DNA of 64,000 nt from Prescottella subtropica (GCF_005434945.1 NZ_SKCH01000002.1:124001-188000); one strand, 5' to 3'. Positions 35,078 through 43,886 are shown, counted from the first letter of the stretch. A program made the numbers and translations. The notes: generated by a model from the letters alone, not told the origin.

Positions 35078-36862
35078 GTGACGGACTCGGGGGTCGGACG
35101 GGAGGCGGTCGCTGAGCTGCGGGAGGATCCGCAGCCACCGACACCTGCCGTCGGCCCCCGGTTCGATCAACGGCACCCGTTCGCCGTCTGGGCGTGGAGT
35201 CTGCTGCGCCTGGACTTCACCGGCATCGCGTTCGGGACGCTATTCTTCTGCTGGTCGCTGACGCCGTCGCTGCTGCCGCGCGACTGGCTGTACCAGGGGC
35301 TGATCGGGGGGATCAGCGCCGCGATCGGCTACGCGGCCGGTACCGCGATCGGCTGGCTGGTCTACGAGTTCGGGCTCGCCCGCCGACCGTGGTGGCCGCC
35401 GTCGGATCGGGTCCTGGTGCCCGTCAAGGTCGCGGTACCGGTGCTGTCGGTGATCGCCGCGGTGATCATGCTGGTGTATTCGGCCGGCTGGCAGCGGGAG
35501 CTGTCCACGCTGATGACCGCGGAGGGCACCACCACCACCGGCTACATCCGCACCCTCGGCCTCAGCGTCCTCGTCGCGGCCGCCCTCATCTCCCTGTGGC
35601 GGGTGCTGCGGGACCTCGTGCGCTGGGTGGCCCGGCAACTCAACCGGTGGCTCAAGATCCCGCGGCCGGCGGCGTCCGCATCCGGGTTCGCGGTCGTCCT
35701 CGTGCTGGTGTTCATGCTCGTCGACGGCATCCTGCTGCGCGTCGGCTACGCCGCCGTCAACTCGGCGTTCAGCTTGCAGAACAACGAGACCCGGCCGGGG
35801 GCCGTGCAGCCGATGCTGCCCGAGAAGTCGGGCAGTCCGATGTCGGCGGCACCGTGGGACACCCTCGGGTTCGAGGGCCGCAACTTCGTGTCCGGCGGCA
35901 TCCACGCCGACGACCTGGCCGCTGCCACCGGACGTCCGGCGAAGGAGCCGATCCGGGTGTATGCGGGTCTCGAGAGTGCCGACGACGCCGACGCCCGCAT
36001 GAACGTGGTGCTCGACGAACTCGAACGGACCGGCGCCTTCGAACGCAAGACGCTCGTCGTCGTCCCCACCACCGGCACCGGCTGGGTCAACCCCACCGCC
36101 GCGCAGACGATCGAACTGGTCGCGAACGGGGACAGCGCGCTCGTCGCCGCCCAGTACTCGTACCTGCCGAGCTGGGTGTCGTTCCTCGCGGACCGCGGCA
36201 AGGCGGCGGTCGCCGGACGGGCGCTGATCGACGCCGTCCACGAGCGTTGGCTCACGAAACCGGAGGCCACCCGCCCCCGCCTGTACGTGTACGGCGAGAG
36301 CCTCGGCACGCAGGCCGGGGAGGGGGCGTTCGACGGTCTGGCCGACATCCGGGAGACCGTCGACGGCGTGTTGTGGGTGGGCCCGCCCAACTCGAACCCG
36401 TTGTGGCAGGCGCTCACCCGGCGCCGCGACCCCGGCACCCCGGAGGTGCAGCCGGTGTACGCGGACGGGCTGGTGGTGCGGTTCGCGGACGACGGTGGCT
36501 CGATCCCCGGCGCGCCGGGGCCGTGGCTCGAGCCCCGGGTGCTGTACATCCAGCATCCGTCCGACCCGGTGGTGTGGTGGTCGACGGACCTCGCGTTCCA
36601 GCGTCCGGACTGGTTGTCGGAGCCGCCCGGTTTCGATCGGCTGCCGTCGATGAAGTGGTTCCCGTTCGTGACGTTCTGGCAGGTGAGCGCCGATCTGGCG
36701 AACGCGGCCGGGGTCCCGGACGGTCACGGCCACAACTACGGCACCACGATCCTCGACGGCTGGGTCGCCGTCACCCGACCGGACGGGTGGACGTCCGCCG
36801 ACACCGACCGGGTCCGGGTGGTGCTCGAGGCGCTGCGCGGCCACGACGGGCCGGAGAAGTAG
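35078..36862 (+). CDS. Membrane-anchored alpha/beta-hydrolase family protein
   Basis: A 594-residue two-part protein. Residues about 45-230 hold four or five membrane helices with the ending GFAVVLVLVFMLVDGILL. Residues about 270-590 form an alpha/beta-hydrolase domain of the Abhydrolase_9 kind, with nucleophile Ser408 in YVYGESLGTQAG and a likely histidine in GHGHNYG near the end. The GTG start is three bases after purL, so it is probably co-transcribed. Esterase or lipase-like action at the outer face of the membrane is plausible, but the substrate is unknown. Confidence 0.82.
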   Translation: MTDSGVGREAVAELREDPQPPTPAVGPRFDQRHPFAVWAWSLLRLDFTGIAFGTLFFCWSLTPSLLPRDWLYQGLIGGISAAIGYAAGTAIGWLVYEFGLARRPWWPPSDRVLVPVKVAVPVLSVIAAVIMLVYSAGWQRELSTLMTAEGTTTTGYIRTLGLSVLVAAALISLWRVLRDLVRWVARQLNRWLKIPRPAASASGFAVVLVLVFMLVDGILLRVGYAAVNSAFSLQNNETRPGAVQPMLPEKSGSPMSAAPWDTLGFEGRNFVSGGIHADDLAAATGRPAKEPIRVYAGLESADDADARMNVVLDELERTGAFERKTLVVVPTTGTGWVNPTAAQTIELVANGDSALVAAQYSYLPSWVSFLADRGKAAVAGRALIDAVHERWLTKPEATRPRLYVYGESLGTQAGEGAFDGLADIRETVDGVLWVGPPNSNPLWQALTRRRDPGTPEVQPVYADGLVVRFADDGGSIPGAPGPWLEPRVLYIQHPSDPVVWWSTDLAFQRPDWLSEPPGFDRLPSMKWFPFVTFWQVSADLANAAGVPDGHGHNYGTTILDGWVAVTRPDGWTSADTDRVRVVLEALRGHDGPEK

Positions 36863-36877
36863 CGCACCGTCCGACGG

Positions 36878-36883
36878 TAGGTT
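36878..36883 (+). promoter_or_regulatory. -10 box of the SCP-like gene
   Basis: TAGGTT ends eight bases before the ATG; no ribosome site is seen. A leaderless start is likely. Confidence 0.4.
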
Positions 36884-36891
36884 CGGTACCC

Positions 36892-37278
36892 ATGCCCCCT
36901 CGTCGTGCCGTCGACCCCGCCGAACTCCGCGCCGCGCTGCTCGCTGTCGGGCCGTGGCTGCGCGGCGAGGACGACGAGACGCCGGCCCGGTCGGTGCTGG
37001 CCGCCGCGGTGCGGTTGAGTGCCCGCACCCTCGAACACGTCGCGCCCGGCTCGAGCGTGGAGGTGCGGGTGCCGCCGTTCGTGGCGGTGCAGTGCATCGA
37101 AGGACCCCGGCACACCCGCGGCACCCCGCCGAACGTCGTCGAAACCGACCCGCGGACGTGGCTGCTGCTGGCGACCGGACTCCTCGGATTCGACGCCGCC
37201 GCGGCGGCCGGTGTGCTCGACGCGTCGGGCAGTCGGGCCGCCGAAATCGGGCACTGGCTGCCGCTGTTGCGGCTGTGA
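36892..37278 (+). CDS. Sterol-carrier-family (bacterial SCP-like) protein
   Basis: A 128-residue protein matching in position and form the conserved gene before purF in mycobacteria (Rv0807), annotated as sterol carrier family. The visible core is VEVRVPPFVAVQCIEGPRHTRGTPPNVVETDPRTWL, given here as two adjoining blocks of the family signature around residues 60-95. It has no signal peptide. Lipid binding is an annotation by similarity, not shown by sequence. Confidence 0.75.
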   Translation: MPPRRAVDPAELRAALLAVGPWLRGEDDETPARSVLAAAVRLSARTLEHVAPGSSVEVRVPPFVAVQCIEGPRHTRGTPPNVVETDPRTWLLLATGLLGFDAAAAAGVLDASGSRAAEIGHWLPLLRL

Positions 37279-37349
37279 CCGTCGTGTGATGCCGGTCGCA
37301 TCGGGGAGGTTCTCGTGCACCGACCGTCGTACTCCGCGACTGCGGTCGT

Positions 37350-37355
37350 TAGAAT
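37350..37355 (+). promoter_or_regulatory. -10 box of purF
   Basis: TAGAAT lies 43 bases before the purF GTG, after a region without genes. No clear -35 box is visible. Confidence 0.4.
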
Positions 37356-37398
37356 GGGGCACGCCCCCCACACCGAATCCCCTAAGGGAGCGCCTGCC

Positions 37399-38988
37399 GT
37401 GACTCGTGCCGACCTGTCGGTCAACAGTCGGAATCTTCTCGCAACGACCGCACCGGACGAGGACGAGAACGAACCTCGCGAGGAGTGCGGCGTCTTCGGC
37501 GTCTGGGCGCCGGACGAGGATGTCGCCAAGCTCACGTACTACGGGCTGTACGCCCTCCAGCATCGCGGCCAGGAGGCCGCCGGCATCGCCGTCGCCGACG
37601 GTGCGCAGGTGCTGGTCTTCAAGGATCTAGGCCTGGTCAGTCAGGTGTTCGACGAGCAGACCCTGGCCGCGATGCCGGGTCATGTCGCCGTCGGCCACTG
37701 CCGCTACTCGACCACCGGTTCGACGACCTGGGAGAACGCGCAGCCGATCTTCCGCACCACCGCCGCCGGAACCGGGGTCGCGCTCGGCCACAACGGCAAC
37801 CTGGTCAACACCGCCGAGCTCGCGCAGCGGGCCCGCGAGGCCGGTCTGATCAACGACAAGCGTCCGGGTGCCGCGACGTCGGACTCCGACATCATCGGTG
37901 CGCTGCTGGCGCACGCCGCCGCCGACAGCACGCTCGAGCAGGCCGCGATGACGCTGCTGCCGACGCTGCGTGGCGCGTTCTGTCTGACGTTCATGGACGA
38001 GCACACGCTGTACGCGGCGCGTGACCCGTGGGGCATCCGCCCGCTGTGCCTGGGCCGTCTCGACCGCGGGTGGGTCGTCGCGTCCGAGACCGCGGCCCTC
38101 GACATCGTGGGTGCGTCGTTCGTCCGGGAGATCGAGCCCGGTGAGCTGCTCGCGATCGACGCCGACGGTGTCCGGTCGTCGCGGTTCGCGAACCCGGAGC
38201 CCAAGGGCTGCGTCTTCGAGTTCGTGTACCTGGCCCGCCCCGACAGTGTCATCTCGGGACGGTCGGTGCATTCGACGCGTGTCGAGATCGGTCGCCGGCT
38301 GGCCAAGGAGCATCCCGCCGAGGGTGACCTGGTGATCCCGGTGCCGGAGTCCGGTACGCCGGCCGCGGTCGGGTACGCGCAGGGTTCGGGTATTCCGTAC
38401 GGCCAGGGCCTGATGAAGAACGCCTACGTGGGCCGCACCTTCATCCAGCCGTCGCAGACGATCCGCCAGCTCGGTATCCGGCTCAAGCTGAACCCGTTGA
38501 AGGAAGTCATCCGCGGTAAGCGCCTGGTGGTCGTCGACGACTCGATCGTCCGAGGCAACACTCAGCGGGCCCTGATCCGGATGCTGCGTGAGGCCGGCGC
38601 CCTGGAGATCCACGTGCGGATCGCGTCGCCGCCGGTCAAGTGGCCGTGCTTCTACGGCATCGACTTCGCGTCGCCCGCCGAGTTGATCGCGAACGGTGCC
38701 GAGGGCAGCGGTATCAACGACACGTTCGAGGAGATGCTCGAGGGGGTGCGCCGGTCGATCGGCGCCGACACGCTCGGCTACATCTCGATCGACGGCATGG
38801 TCGCGGCGACGGAACAGCCGACGAGCCGGCTGTGCAAGGCGTGCTTCGACGGGGACTACCCGATCGGGCTGCCGGCCGCCGGTGTGGGCAAGAACGTCCT
38901 CGAGGGGATGCTGGAGTCCACGGAAGCCGCTGCGGGTATCCCGATCTCGCACGACAACGACAACGCCGACGCACTGTCGCGTCCCTAG
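37399..38988 (+). CDS. purF: Amidophosphoribosyltransferase (PurF)
   Basis: A 529-residue enzyme catalysing the committed step of purine synthesis, PRPP plus glutamine to phosphoribosylamine. It has an N-terminal propeptide followed by REECGVFG, whose cysteine becomes the N-terminal nucleophile. The PRPP loop is VVVDDSIVRGNTQR, and RLCKACFDGDYP near the C-terminus supplies cysteines of the 4Fe-4S cluster found in the Bacillus-type enzyme. The GTG follows GGGAG. Feedback inhibition by purine nucleotides is expected. Confidence 0.97.
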   Translation: MTRADLSVNSRNLLATTAPDEDENEPREECGVFGVWAPDEDVAKLTYYGLYALQHRGQEAAGIAVADGAQVLVFKDLGLVSQVFDEQTLAAMPGHVAVGHCRYSTTGSTTWENAQPIFRTTAAGTGVALGHNGNLVNTAELAQRAREAGLINDKRPGAATSDSDIIGALLAHAAADSTLEQAAMTLLPTLRGAFCLTFMDEHTLYAARDPWGIRPLCLGRLDRGWVVASETAALDIVGASFVREIEPGELLAIDADGVRSSRFANPEPKGCVFEFVYLARPDSVISGRSVHSTRVEIGRRLAKEHPAEGDLVIPVPESGTPAAVGYAQGSGIPYGQGLMKNAYVGRTFIQPSQTIRQLGIRLKLNPLKEVIRGKRLVVVDDSIVRGNTQRALIRMLREAGALEIHVRIASPPVKWPCFYGIDFASPAELIANGAEGSGINDTFEEMLEGVRRSIGADTLGYISIDGMVAATEQPTSRLCKACFDGDYPIGLPAAGVGKNVLEGMLESTEAAAGIPISHDNDNADALSRP

Positions 38989-38999
38989 GGCCCGCGATT

Positions 39000-39030
39000 G
39001 CTACCGGAGTCCGCGGAGGACTCCGGTAGC
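39000..39030 (+). terminator. Hairpin 1 between purF and purM
   Basis: GCTACCGGAGTCC (39000-39012) pairs perfectly with 39018-39030 around GCGGA. There is no T-run. It could terminate or attenuate transcription between purF and purM. Confidence 0.55.
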
Positions 39031-39036
39031 GTAAGA

Positions 39037-39057
39037 GCGCAATCGAGGTGATTGCGC
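39037..39057 (+). promoter_or_regulatory. Hairpin 2 between purF and purM
   Basis: GCGCAATC (39037-39044) pairs perfectly with GATTGCGC (39050-39057) around GAGGT. It follows hairpin 1 by six bases, making a tandem structured leader before purM. Confidence 0.4.
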
Positions 39058-39133
39058 GTGTACACCTATGCGCGGCTGCCGTGAGTTGCGGCAGTCGAGA
39101 CGTTCCCGAAATCAAGGCTGGAGCCAGAATCCA

Positions 39134-40213
39134 ATGACCGAGGACAGTACCCGCACGCAGGGCGCTTCGTACGCCGCCGCCGGAGTCGACATCGAAGCGG
39201 GCGACCGGGCAGTCGAGCTGTTCGCCCCGTTGGCGAAGAAGGCCAGCCGACCGGAGGTCATGGGCGGCCTCGGCGGGTTCGCCGGACTGTTCTCGCTCAA
39301 GGGTGGCTACAAGGAGCCGCTGCTGGCCGCGTCCACCGACGGTGTCGGCACCAAGCTGGCCGTCGCGCAGGCGATGGACAAGCACGACACGGTCGGTCTC
39401 GACCTGGTCGCGATGGTCGTCGACGATCTCGTGGTGTGCGGCGCGGAGCCGCTGTTCCTGCAGGACTACATCGCGGTAGGCAAGGTCGTGCCGGAGCGGG
39501 TCGCGGAGATCGTCGGCGGTATCGCCGAGGGTTGCATCCAGGCCGGCTGCGCGCTGCTCGGCGGCGAGACGGCCGAGCATCCCGGTGTGATGGCGGACGG
39601 CGACTACGACCTGTCGGCGACGGGTGTCGGTGTGGTCGAGGCCGATCAGGTGCTCGGCCCGGACCGGGTCCGCCCGGGCGACGTCGTCATCGGTATGGGG
39701 GCCTCGGGCCTGCACTCGAACGGCTACTCGCTGGCCCGCAACGTGCTGCTCGAGATCAGTCGCATGTCGCTGACCGGTCACGTCGACGAGTTCGGCCGCA
39801 CCCTCGGTGAGGAGTTGCTCGAGCCCACCAAGATCTACGCCAAGGACTGCCTGGCGCTCGCGGCCGAGACGGATGTGCGCACGTTCTGCCACGTCACCGG
39901 TGGCGGTCTGGCCAACAACCTGGCCCGCGTCATGCCCAAGGGCTTGGTCGCGGAGCTGGATCGCGGCACGTGGAGCCCGGCCCCGGTGTTCACGATGATC
40001 GGCCAGCGTGGCCGTGTCGAGCGCGCCGAGATGGAGGCGACGTTCAACATGGGTGTCGGTATGGTCGCGATCGTCGCGCCGGAGGACGTGGATCGCGCCC
40101 TGGCCGTCCTGACGGCCCGCCACATCGACTGCTGGACGCTCGGCACCGTCAAGAAGGCGTCGGACTCCGACGCGGTGCGTGCACTGCTGCTGGGCGATCA
40201 CCCGCGCTTCTGA
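39134..40213 (+). CDS. purM: AIR synthetase (PurM)
   Basis: A 359-residue phosphoribosylformylglycinamidine cyclo-ligase. Motifs are SYAAAGVDIEAGDRAV at the N-terminus, the ASTDGVGTKLAVAQ ATP-site segment and GCALLGGETAEHPGVM. It is a homologue of the AIRS domains of PurL. It lies 145 bases after purF, with two hairpins between, and is followed by a strong terminator. Confidence 0.97.
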   Translation: MTEDSTRTQGASYAAAGVDIEAGDRAVELFAPLAKKASRPEVMGGLGGFAGLFSLKGGYKEPLLAASTDGVGTKLAVAQAMDKHDTVGLDLVAMVVDDLVVCGAEPLFLQDYIAVGKVVPERVAEIVGGIAEGCIQAGCALLGGETAEHPGVMADGDYDLSATGVGVVEADQVLGPDRVRPGDVVIGMGASGLHSNGYSLARNVLLEISRMSLTGHVDEFGRTLGEELLEPTKIYAKDCLALAAETDVRTFCHVTGGGLANNLARVMPKGLVAELDRGTWSPAPVFTMIGQRGRVERAEMEATFNMGVGMVAIVAPEDVDRALAVLTARHIDCWTLGTVKKASDSDAVRALLLGDHPRF

Positions 40214-40231
40214 GCCGGCAAGTCCCACACG

Positions 40232-40269
40232 AACGTCCCCGGATCCTCTGCGGAGGATCCGGGGACGTT
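40232..40269 (+). terminator. purM terminator
   Basis: Arms 40232-40248 and 40253-40269 pair perfectly over 17 bases around TGCG, followed by TTCGTATTT. This is a classical intrinsic terminator. Confidence 0.85.
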
Positions 40270-40346
40270 TCGTATTTCACGGATGTGCGACAAGCCGTCG
40301 GTGCCGGGTCGAGGTGGAACTCGGGAACCCGGGATACCCCGGATGC

Positions 40347-40388
40347 CATTGTTGAGGGGGAGCCGTTACGGGCTCCCCCTCAACAATG
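40347..40388 (-). terminator. Terminator of the DUF3073 gene
   Basis: Arms 40347-40364 and 40371-40388 pair perfectly over 18 bases with a six-base loop. It lies 25 bases beyond the stop of the minus-strand DUF3073 gene. The remaining 200-bp gap after purM holds only this and the purM terminator. Confidence 0.7.
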
Positions 40389-40413
40389 AGTTTCAGACTT
40401 ATCGGTGCGACGC

Positions 40414-40614
40414 TCAGCGACGCCAGTCGTCGTAGTCGTCGTCTTCCCAGCGGGAGCGACTCTCCTGGTCGGAGCGCTGATCCGCGAGGATGCCGCTTCT
40501 GGACGAAGTGTCCGAGAGCTCTCGTTGCAGGCTGTCGAAATCCGTGGACGGAGAGCTGTATTTGAGCTCCCGTGCAACCTTGGTCTGCTTTGCCTTAGCC
40601 CGGCCGCGGCCCAT
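40414..40614 (-). CDS. DUF3073 protein
   Basis: A 66-residue protein with the conserved start GRGRAKAKQTKVARELKYSSP and an acidic, aromatic end DDDYDDWRR. It is conserved after purM in actinobacteria (Rv0810c in M. tuberculosis). It is soluble and highly charged and has no known function. A GAGGGGG ribosome site precedes the ATG. Confidence 0.9.
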   Translation of the reverse strand: MGRGRAKAKQTKVARELKYSSPSTDFDSLQRELSDTSSRSGILADQRSDQESRSRWEDDDYDDWRR

Positions 40615-40757
40615 GGCTGACCCCCTCGCGCTTTCGCGGGGCGGCCTGGGGAAAGTGGCGGCCCCGCGTGAGTGTTGAATGTTGTCCTGCCCAACACTCT
40701 AGCGTGGAAAAGTCTGTTCCGCTTCCAGGTGTCACCCTCGGCGGTGTCTGTTTTGTC

Positions 40758-41753
40758 TCAGAGGGGTCGTGAACTGGGATTATCCGGGCTCTCTGCAGTC
40801 TGGAACACGCCGGGCACGGCGCGGATCGTGCCGACCCGGACCCCGCCGCCGAGCACCGGCTGCGATGCGAGCGCCGCACGATCCTCGGACCACGCCACGC
40901 CGAGCCGGTGCAGCAGCGCCGCGGTCAGCGGCAGCCGGGCGCGTTCGTGACCGTCGTCGATCTTGAGGGCGAATGCGGTGCCGTCGGGGAGCGCGCCGGC
41001 GTGGACGCCGTCGGCCCCGGCCTTGCACAGCAGTCCCGGCACCGCGGGCATCAGCCGGGCGTCGTCGCGTCCGGTCCCGGACACCAGGTGCGGGTGCGCG
41101 CGGATCGCGTCGGCCACCGTGCGCTCCGGCGTCCCGGGTGCCGCGGTCACGAGCGCCGTGTAGGCGCGCGCCAGGGTGGTCAGCGACAGCGGGACGATCG
41201 GCAGCCCGCAGCCGTCGATACCCAGTTCGGTCTCCGGTTCGCCGCCCACCCCGGAGACCGCCCGGGCGATCACCTCCTGCAACGGGTGGGCCGGATCGGC
41301 GTACGAGTCGAGCGGCCAGTCGTTGGCCACGCACGTCGCGAGCAGCGCGGCATGGTTGCCGGAACAGTTCATGTAGATCGGGTGGGGCGGTCCGCCCGCG
41401 GCGACGATCGCGGCCCGCGCCGACTCGTTGCCCGGTAGGTCCGCCGGGCAGCGCAGATCGGAGGCGTCGAGCCCGCACCGGCGGAGGATCTGCTCGACGA
41501 GTGCGACGTGCACCGCCTCGCCGTCGTGGGAGGCGCAGGCGATCGCGAGTTCCTTGTCGGAGCCGGGCACGAAGCCGTGGCGGAGCATCGCCACGGCCTG
41601 CAGCGGCTTGTTCGTCGACCGCGGGTAGATCGGGGCGTGTACCTCGCCGAGGGACAGCACCGGTGTGCCGTCCGGGGCCAGGGCGACGAGCGAGCCGCGG
41701 TGCACGCACTCGCGGAACCCGGATCGGACGACCTCCACCAGTTCGACGCTCAC
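40758..41753 (-). CDS. L-asparaginase II-family amidohydrolase
   Basis: A 331-residue protein of the thermolabile (Rhizobium-type) asparaginase II family. Recognisable segments are YPRSTNKPLQAVAM, YMNCSGNHAALLA, GIDGCGLPIVPLSL and LLCKAGADGVHAG. The GTG follows a strong GGAGGTGG ribosome site. It sits between DUF3073 and ygfZ, a position not occupied by an asparaginase in the mycobacterial arrangement I recall, so it appears inserted here. Confidence 0.88.
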   Translation of the reverse strand: MSVELVEVVRSGFRECVHRGSLVALAPDGTPVLSLGEVHAPIYPRSTNKPLQAVAMLRHGFVPGSDKELAIACASHDGEAVHVALVEQILRRCGLDASDLRCPADLPGNESARAAIVAAGGPPHPIYMNCSGNHAALLATCVANDWPLDSYADPAHPLQEVIARAVSGVGGEPETELGIDGCGLPIVPLSLTTLARAYTALVTAAPGTPERTVADAIRAHPHLVSGTGRDDARLMPAVPGLLCKAGADGVHAGALPDGTAFALKIDDGHERARLPLTAALLHRLGVAWSEDRAALASQPVLGGGVRVGTIRAVPGVFQTAESPDNPSSRPL

Positions 41754-41782
41754 GACGCCACCTCCGCTTCAGGACGAGTCGG

Positions 41783-42913
41783 CTACCTCCGGCCGCGCAA
41801 TCGTTCGACGGCTTCCCGGCCCGCCTGGACCTCGTCGTGCCGCGGCATCGAATCGGAGTCGATCGCCGCCGCGCACGGGCCGGCCATCAGGGCGGTGTCG
41901 GCGGGGACCGCCCGCTTGACGAGGGCGAGCGCGATCGGACCCCACTCGAAGTGGTCGACGACGGTGCCGAGACGGCCGACGGCACGCCCGTCGGCGGTCA
42001 CCGGGTCGCCGGTCTCGGGTCGGCCGTCGGCGGAGCCGTCGAGGTGCAGCATCACCAGGTGCCGGGGCGGCTTGCCGAGATTGTGGACGCGGGCGACGGT
42101 CTCCTGGCCGCGGTAGCAGCCCTTGTCGAGGTGGACGGCACCGTGCTCGGCGGGCCCGCCGATCCAGCCGGCCTCGTGCGGGATGGTGCGGTCGTCGGTG
42201 TCGGCGCCGATCCGCGGCCGCCGGGCGGCCACCCGCAGCGCCTCGAACGCCCACGATCCGGCGGGGCGGGCCCCGGCACCGGTGAGCGTGGCCCACCAGC
42301 GGGGCAGGTCGGCGCGCGGGACGAGCAGATCGAACGAGTCGGCCGTCGGCCACGGCATGCGGCGGACGAAGCCGCCGCCGGGCAGGGCCACGGCGCGGTA
42401 GGTGTCCGGCAGTGCGGTGACTCCCAGCGCCGCGAGGACCGCGGGGGAGGAGGCGTCGGGGCCGATCAGGCTCAGCACCGCGAGTTCGTTGCCGTCGCGG
42501 GGTTCGGCCTTGGCCCAGAACACCATCTTCTGCAGGAACGACAGCAGGTCGGGGCCGCGCTGCGTCTCGGTGTCGATCCAGGTGACCCCGCCGAGGTCGG
42601 TCTGCACCCAGTGGTGCTCGATGCGGCCGTTGAGGTCCAGGCTGAGGTTCTCGGCGCTCGCCCCGTCCGGGAGGGCCGCGACGTGCTGGCTGGAGATGGT
42701 GTGCAGCCACGTCAGCCGTTCGTCGCCGGGGACGGCGACGACGAACCGGTGGGACCGGTCGACGACGGCGACCGAACGGGTCGCGGCGCGCTGTTCGGCG
42801 AACGGGTCGCCGTAGTGCCAGGCGACCCCGGGATCCGGGGAACCTTCGGGCGGCGGCACGGCACCGGGCGCGGTCAGGAGTGGGCTGGATGCAACGAGCG
42901 GAGTGTCGGCCAC
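41783..42913 (-). CDS. YgfZ-family folate-binding Fe-S maintenance protein
   Basis: A 376-residue member of the GcvT/YgfZ family. The diagnostic motif KGCYRGQET (with the reactive cysteine) is present near residue 260. The N-terminal region RSVAVVDRSHRFVVAVPGDERLTWLHTISSQ is the tetrahydrofolate-binding fold, given here as adjoining motifs. Relatives assist repair or assembly of some Fe-S enzymes. The GTG start at 42913 is preceded by GGGGGG, an unusual ribosome site. It is divergent from pabC. Confidence 0.9.
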   Translation of the reverse strand: MADTPLVASSPLLTAPGAVPPPEGSPDPGVAWHYGDPFAEQRAATRSVAVVDRSHRFVVAVPGDERLTWLHTISSQHVAALPDGASAENLSLDLNGRIEHHWVQTDLGGVTWIDTETQRGPDLLSFLQKMVFWAKAEPRDGNELAVLSLIGPDASSPAVLAALGVTALPDTYRAVALPGGGFVRRMPWPTADSFDLLVPRADLPRWWATLTGAGARPAGSWAFEALRVAARRPRIGADTDDRTIPHEAGWIGGPAEHGAVHLDKGCYRGQETVARVHNLGKPPRHLVMLHLDGSADGRPETGDPVTADGRAVGRLGTVVDHFEWGPIALALVKRAVPADTALMAGPCAAAIDSDSMPRHDEVQAGREAVERLRGRR

Positions 42914-42987
42914 GCCCCCCAGTCTAGGAGCGGGAACCGATCGTGGCGGGGCCGTGTCGTCGAACCGGTCGGTCCGGCCGGCCTGGA

Positions 42988-42993
42988 TAGGGT
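42988..42993 (+). promoter_or_regulatory. -10 box of pabC (leaderless-type)
   Basis: TAGGGT, identical to that before purC, ends six bases before the ATG with no ribosome site. Confidence 0.45.
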
Positions 42994-42999
42994 GGGCGC

Positions 43000-43860
43000 A
43001 TGGCAGAGCAGGTGCTGGTGACGCTGGACGGGCAGGTGCGCGACGCCGATGCGCCGTTGCTGACCGTGGACGATCTCGCGGTCGTGCGCGGCGACGGCGT
43101 GTTCGAGACGTTGCTGGTCCGTGACGGTCGCCCGTGCAAGCCGGCGCTGCACCTGGATCGGCTGGAGTCGTCGGCGCGGGCACTGGAGTTGCCGTGGCCG
43201 GGTCGGGGCCTGTGGGTGCGGGCGATCGGTGCGGCCGCCCGCGAGTGGGGCGCGGGCCGGGAAGGCTGGATGCGGCTGGTCCTCAGCCGGGGCCGCGAGG
43301 GCGGTGGCCCGCCGACCGCGTTCGTCACCGTCGGCCCGGTGGCCGAGCGGGTGCTGCGGTCCCGGCGCGACGGTGTCGCGGCGATCACGCTGCCGCGCGG
43401 TTACTCGGTCGACCTGTCGGCGACCGCGCCGTGGCAACTGGTGGGCGCGAAGACGCTGTCGTATGCGACGAACATGGCGGCGCTGCGGCACGCGCAGTCC
43501 CGGGGGGCGGACGACGTCGTCTTCACCAGCAGTGAGGGGCGGGTGCTCGAGGGGCCGAGGTCGTCCGTCGTGATCGCCCGCGGTAAGACGTTGATCACTC
43601 CGCCGCCGGAGCAGTCGATCCTTGCCGGCACCACCCAGCGGGCGTTGTTCGAGGTGGCGCCCGGCAAGGGGTACGTGTGCGAGTACGCACCCCTGTTCCC
43701 GTCGGATCTCATTGCGGCGGAAGGGGTGTGGCTGGTCTCGAGTGTCACGTTGGCGGCGCGGGTGCACACCCTCGACGGGCTCGTGTTGCGTCCGTCGCCG
43801 GCCGCGGAGGACGTGGCGTCGCTCGTCGAGTTGGCGGTGGAGACGGCCGGCGTCGGCTGA
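43000..43860 (+). CDS. pabC: Aminodeoxychorismate lyase (class IV aminotransferase)
   Basis: A 286-residue fold-type IV PLP enzyme that would release pyruvate from aminodeoxychorismate to give p-aminobenzoate for folate. VVRGDGVFETLLV marks the N-terminal region, the PLP lysine is in GAKTLSYATNMAALR, and SSEGRVLEGPRSSVV and AGTTQRALFE complete the family pattern. D-amino acid or branched-chain aminotransferase activity cannot be excluded by sequence. Adjacent YgfZ is folate-related, which supports the call. Confidence 0.85.
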   Translation: MAEQVLVTLDGQVRDADAPLLTVDDLAVVRGDGVFETLLVRDGRPCKPALHLDRLESSARALELPWPGRGLWVRAIGAAAREWGAGREGWMRLVLSRGREGGGPPTAFVTVGPVAERVLRSRRDGVAAITLPRGYSVDLSATAPWQLVGAKTLSYATNMAALRHAQSRGADDVVFTSSEGRVLEGPRSSVVIARGKTLITPPPEQSILAGTTQRALFEVAPGKGYVCEYAPLFPSDLIAAEGVWLVSSVTLAARVHTLDGLVLRPSPAAEDVASLVELAVETAGVG

Positions 43861-43886
43861 CCCGGGCTGGGCTTCGACCCGACGGT

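Noticed and set aside
31454-35176. 1,240-codon open frame on the minus strand
   Set aside because: It lies opposite the M18 peptidase and purL, both with clear family motifs. Long antisense frames are expected in GC-rich codons, and its translation shows no recognisable domain.
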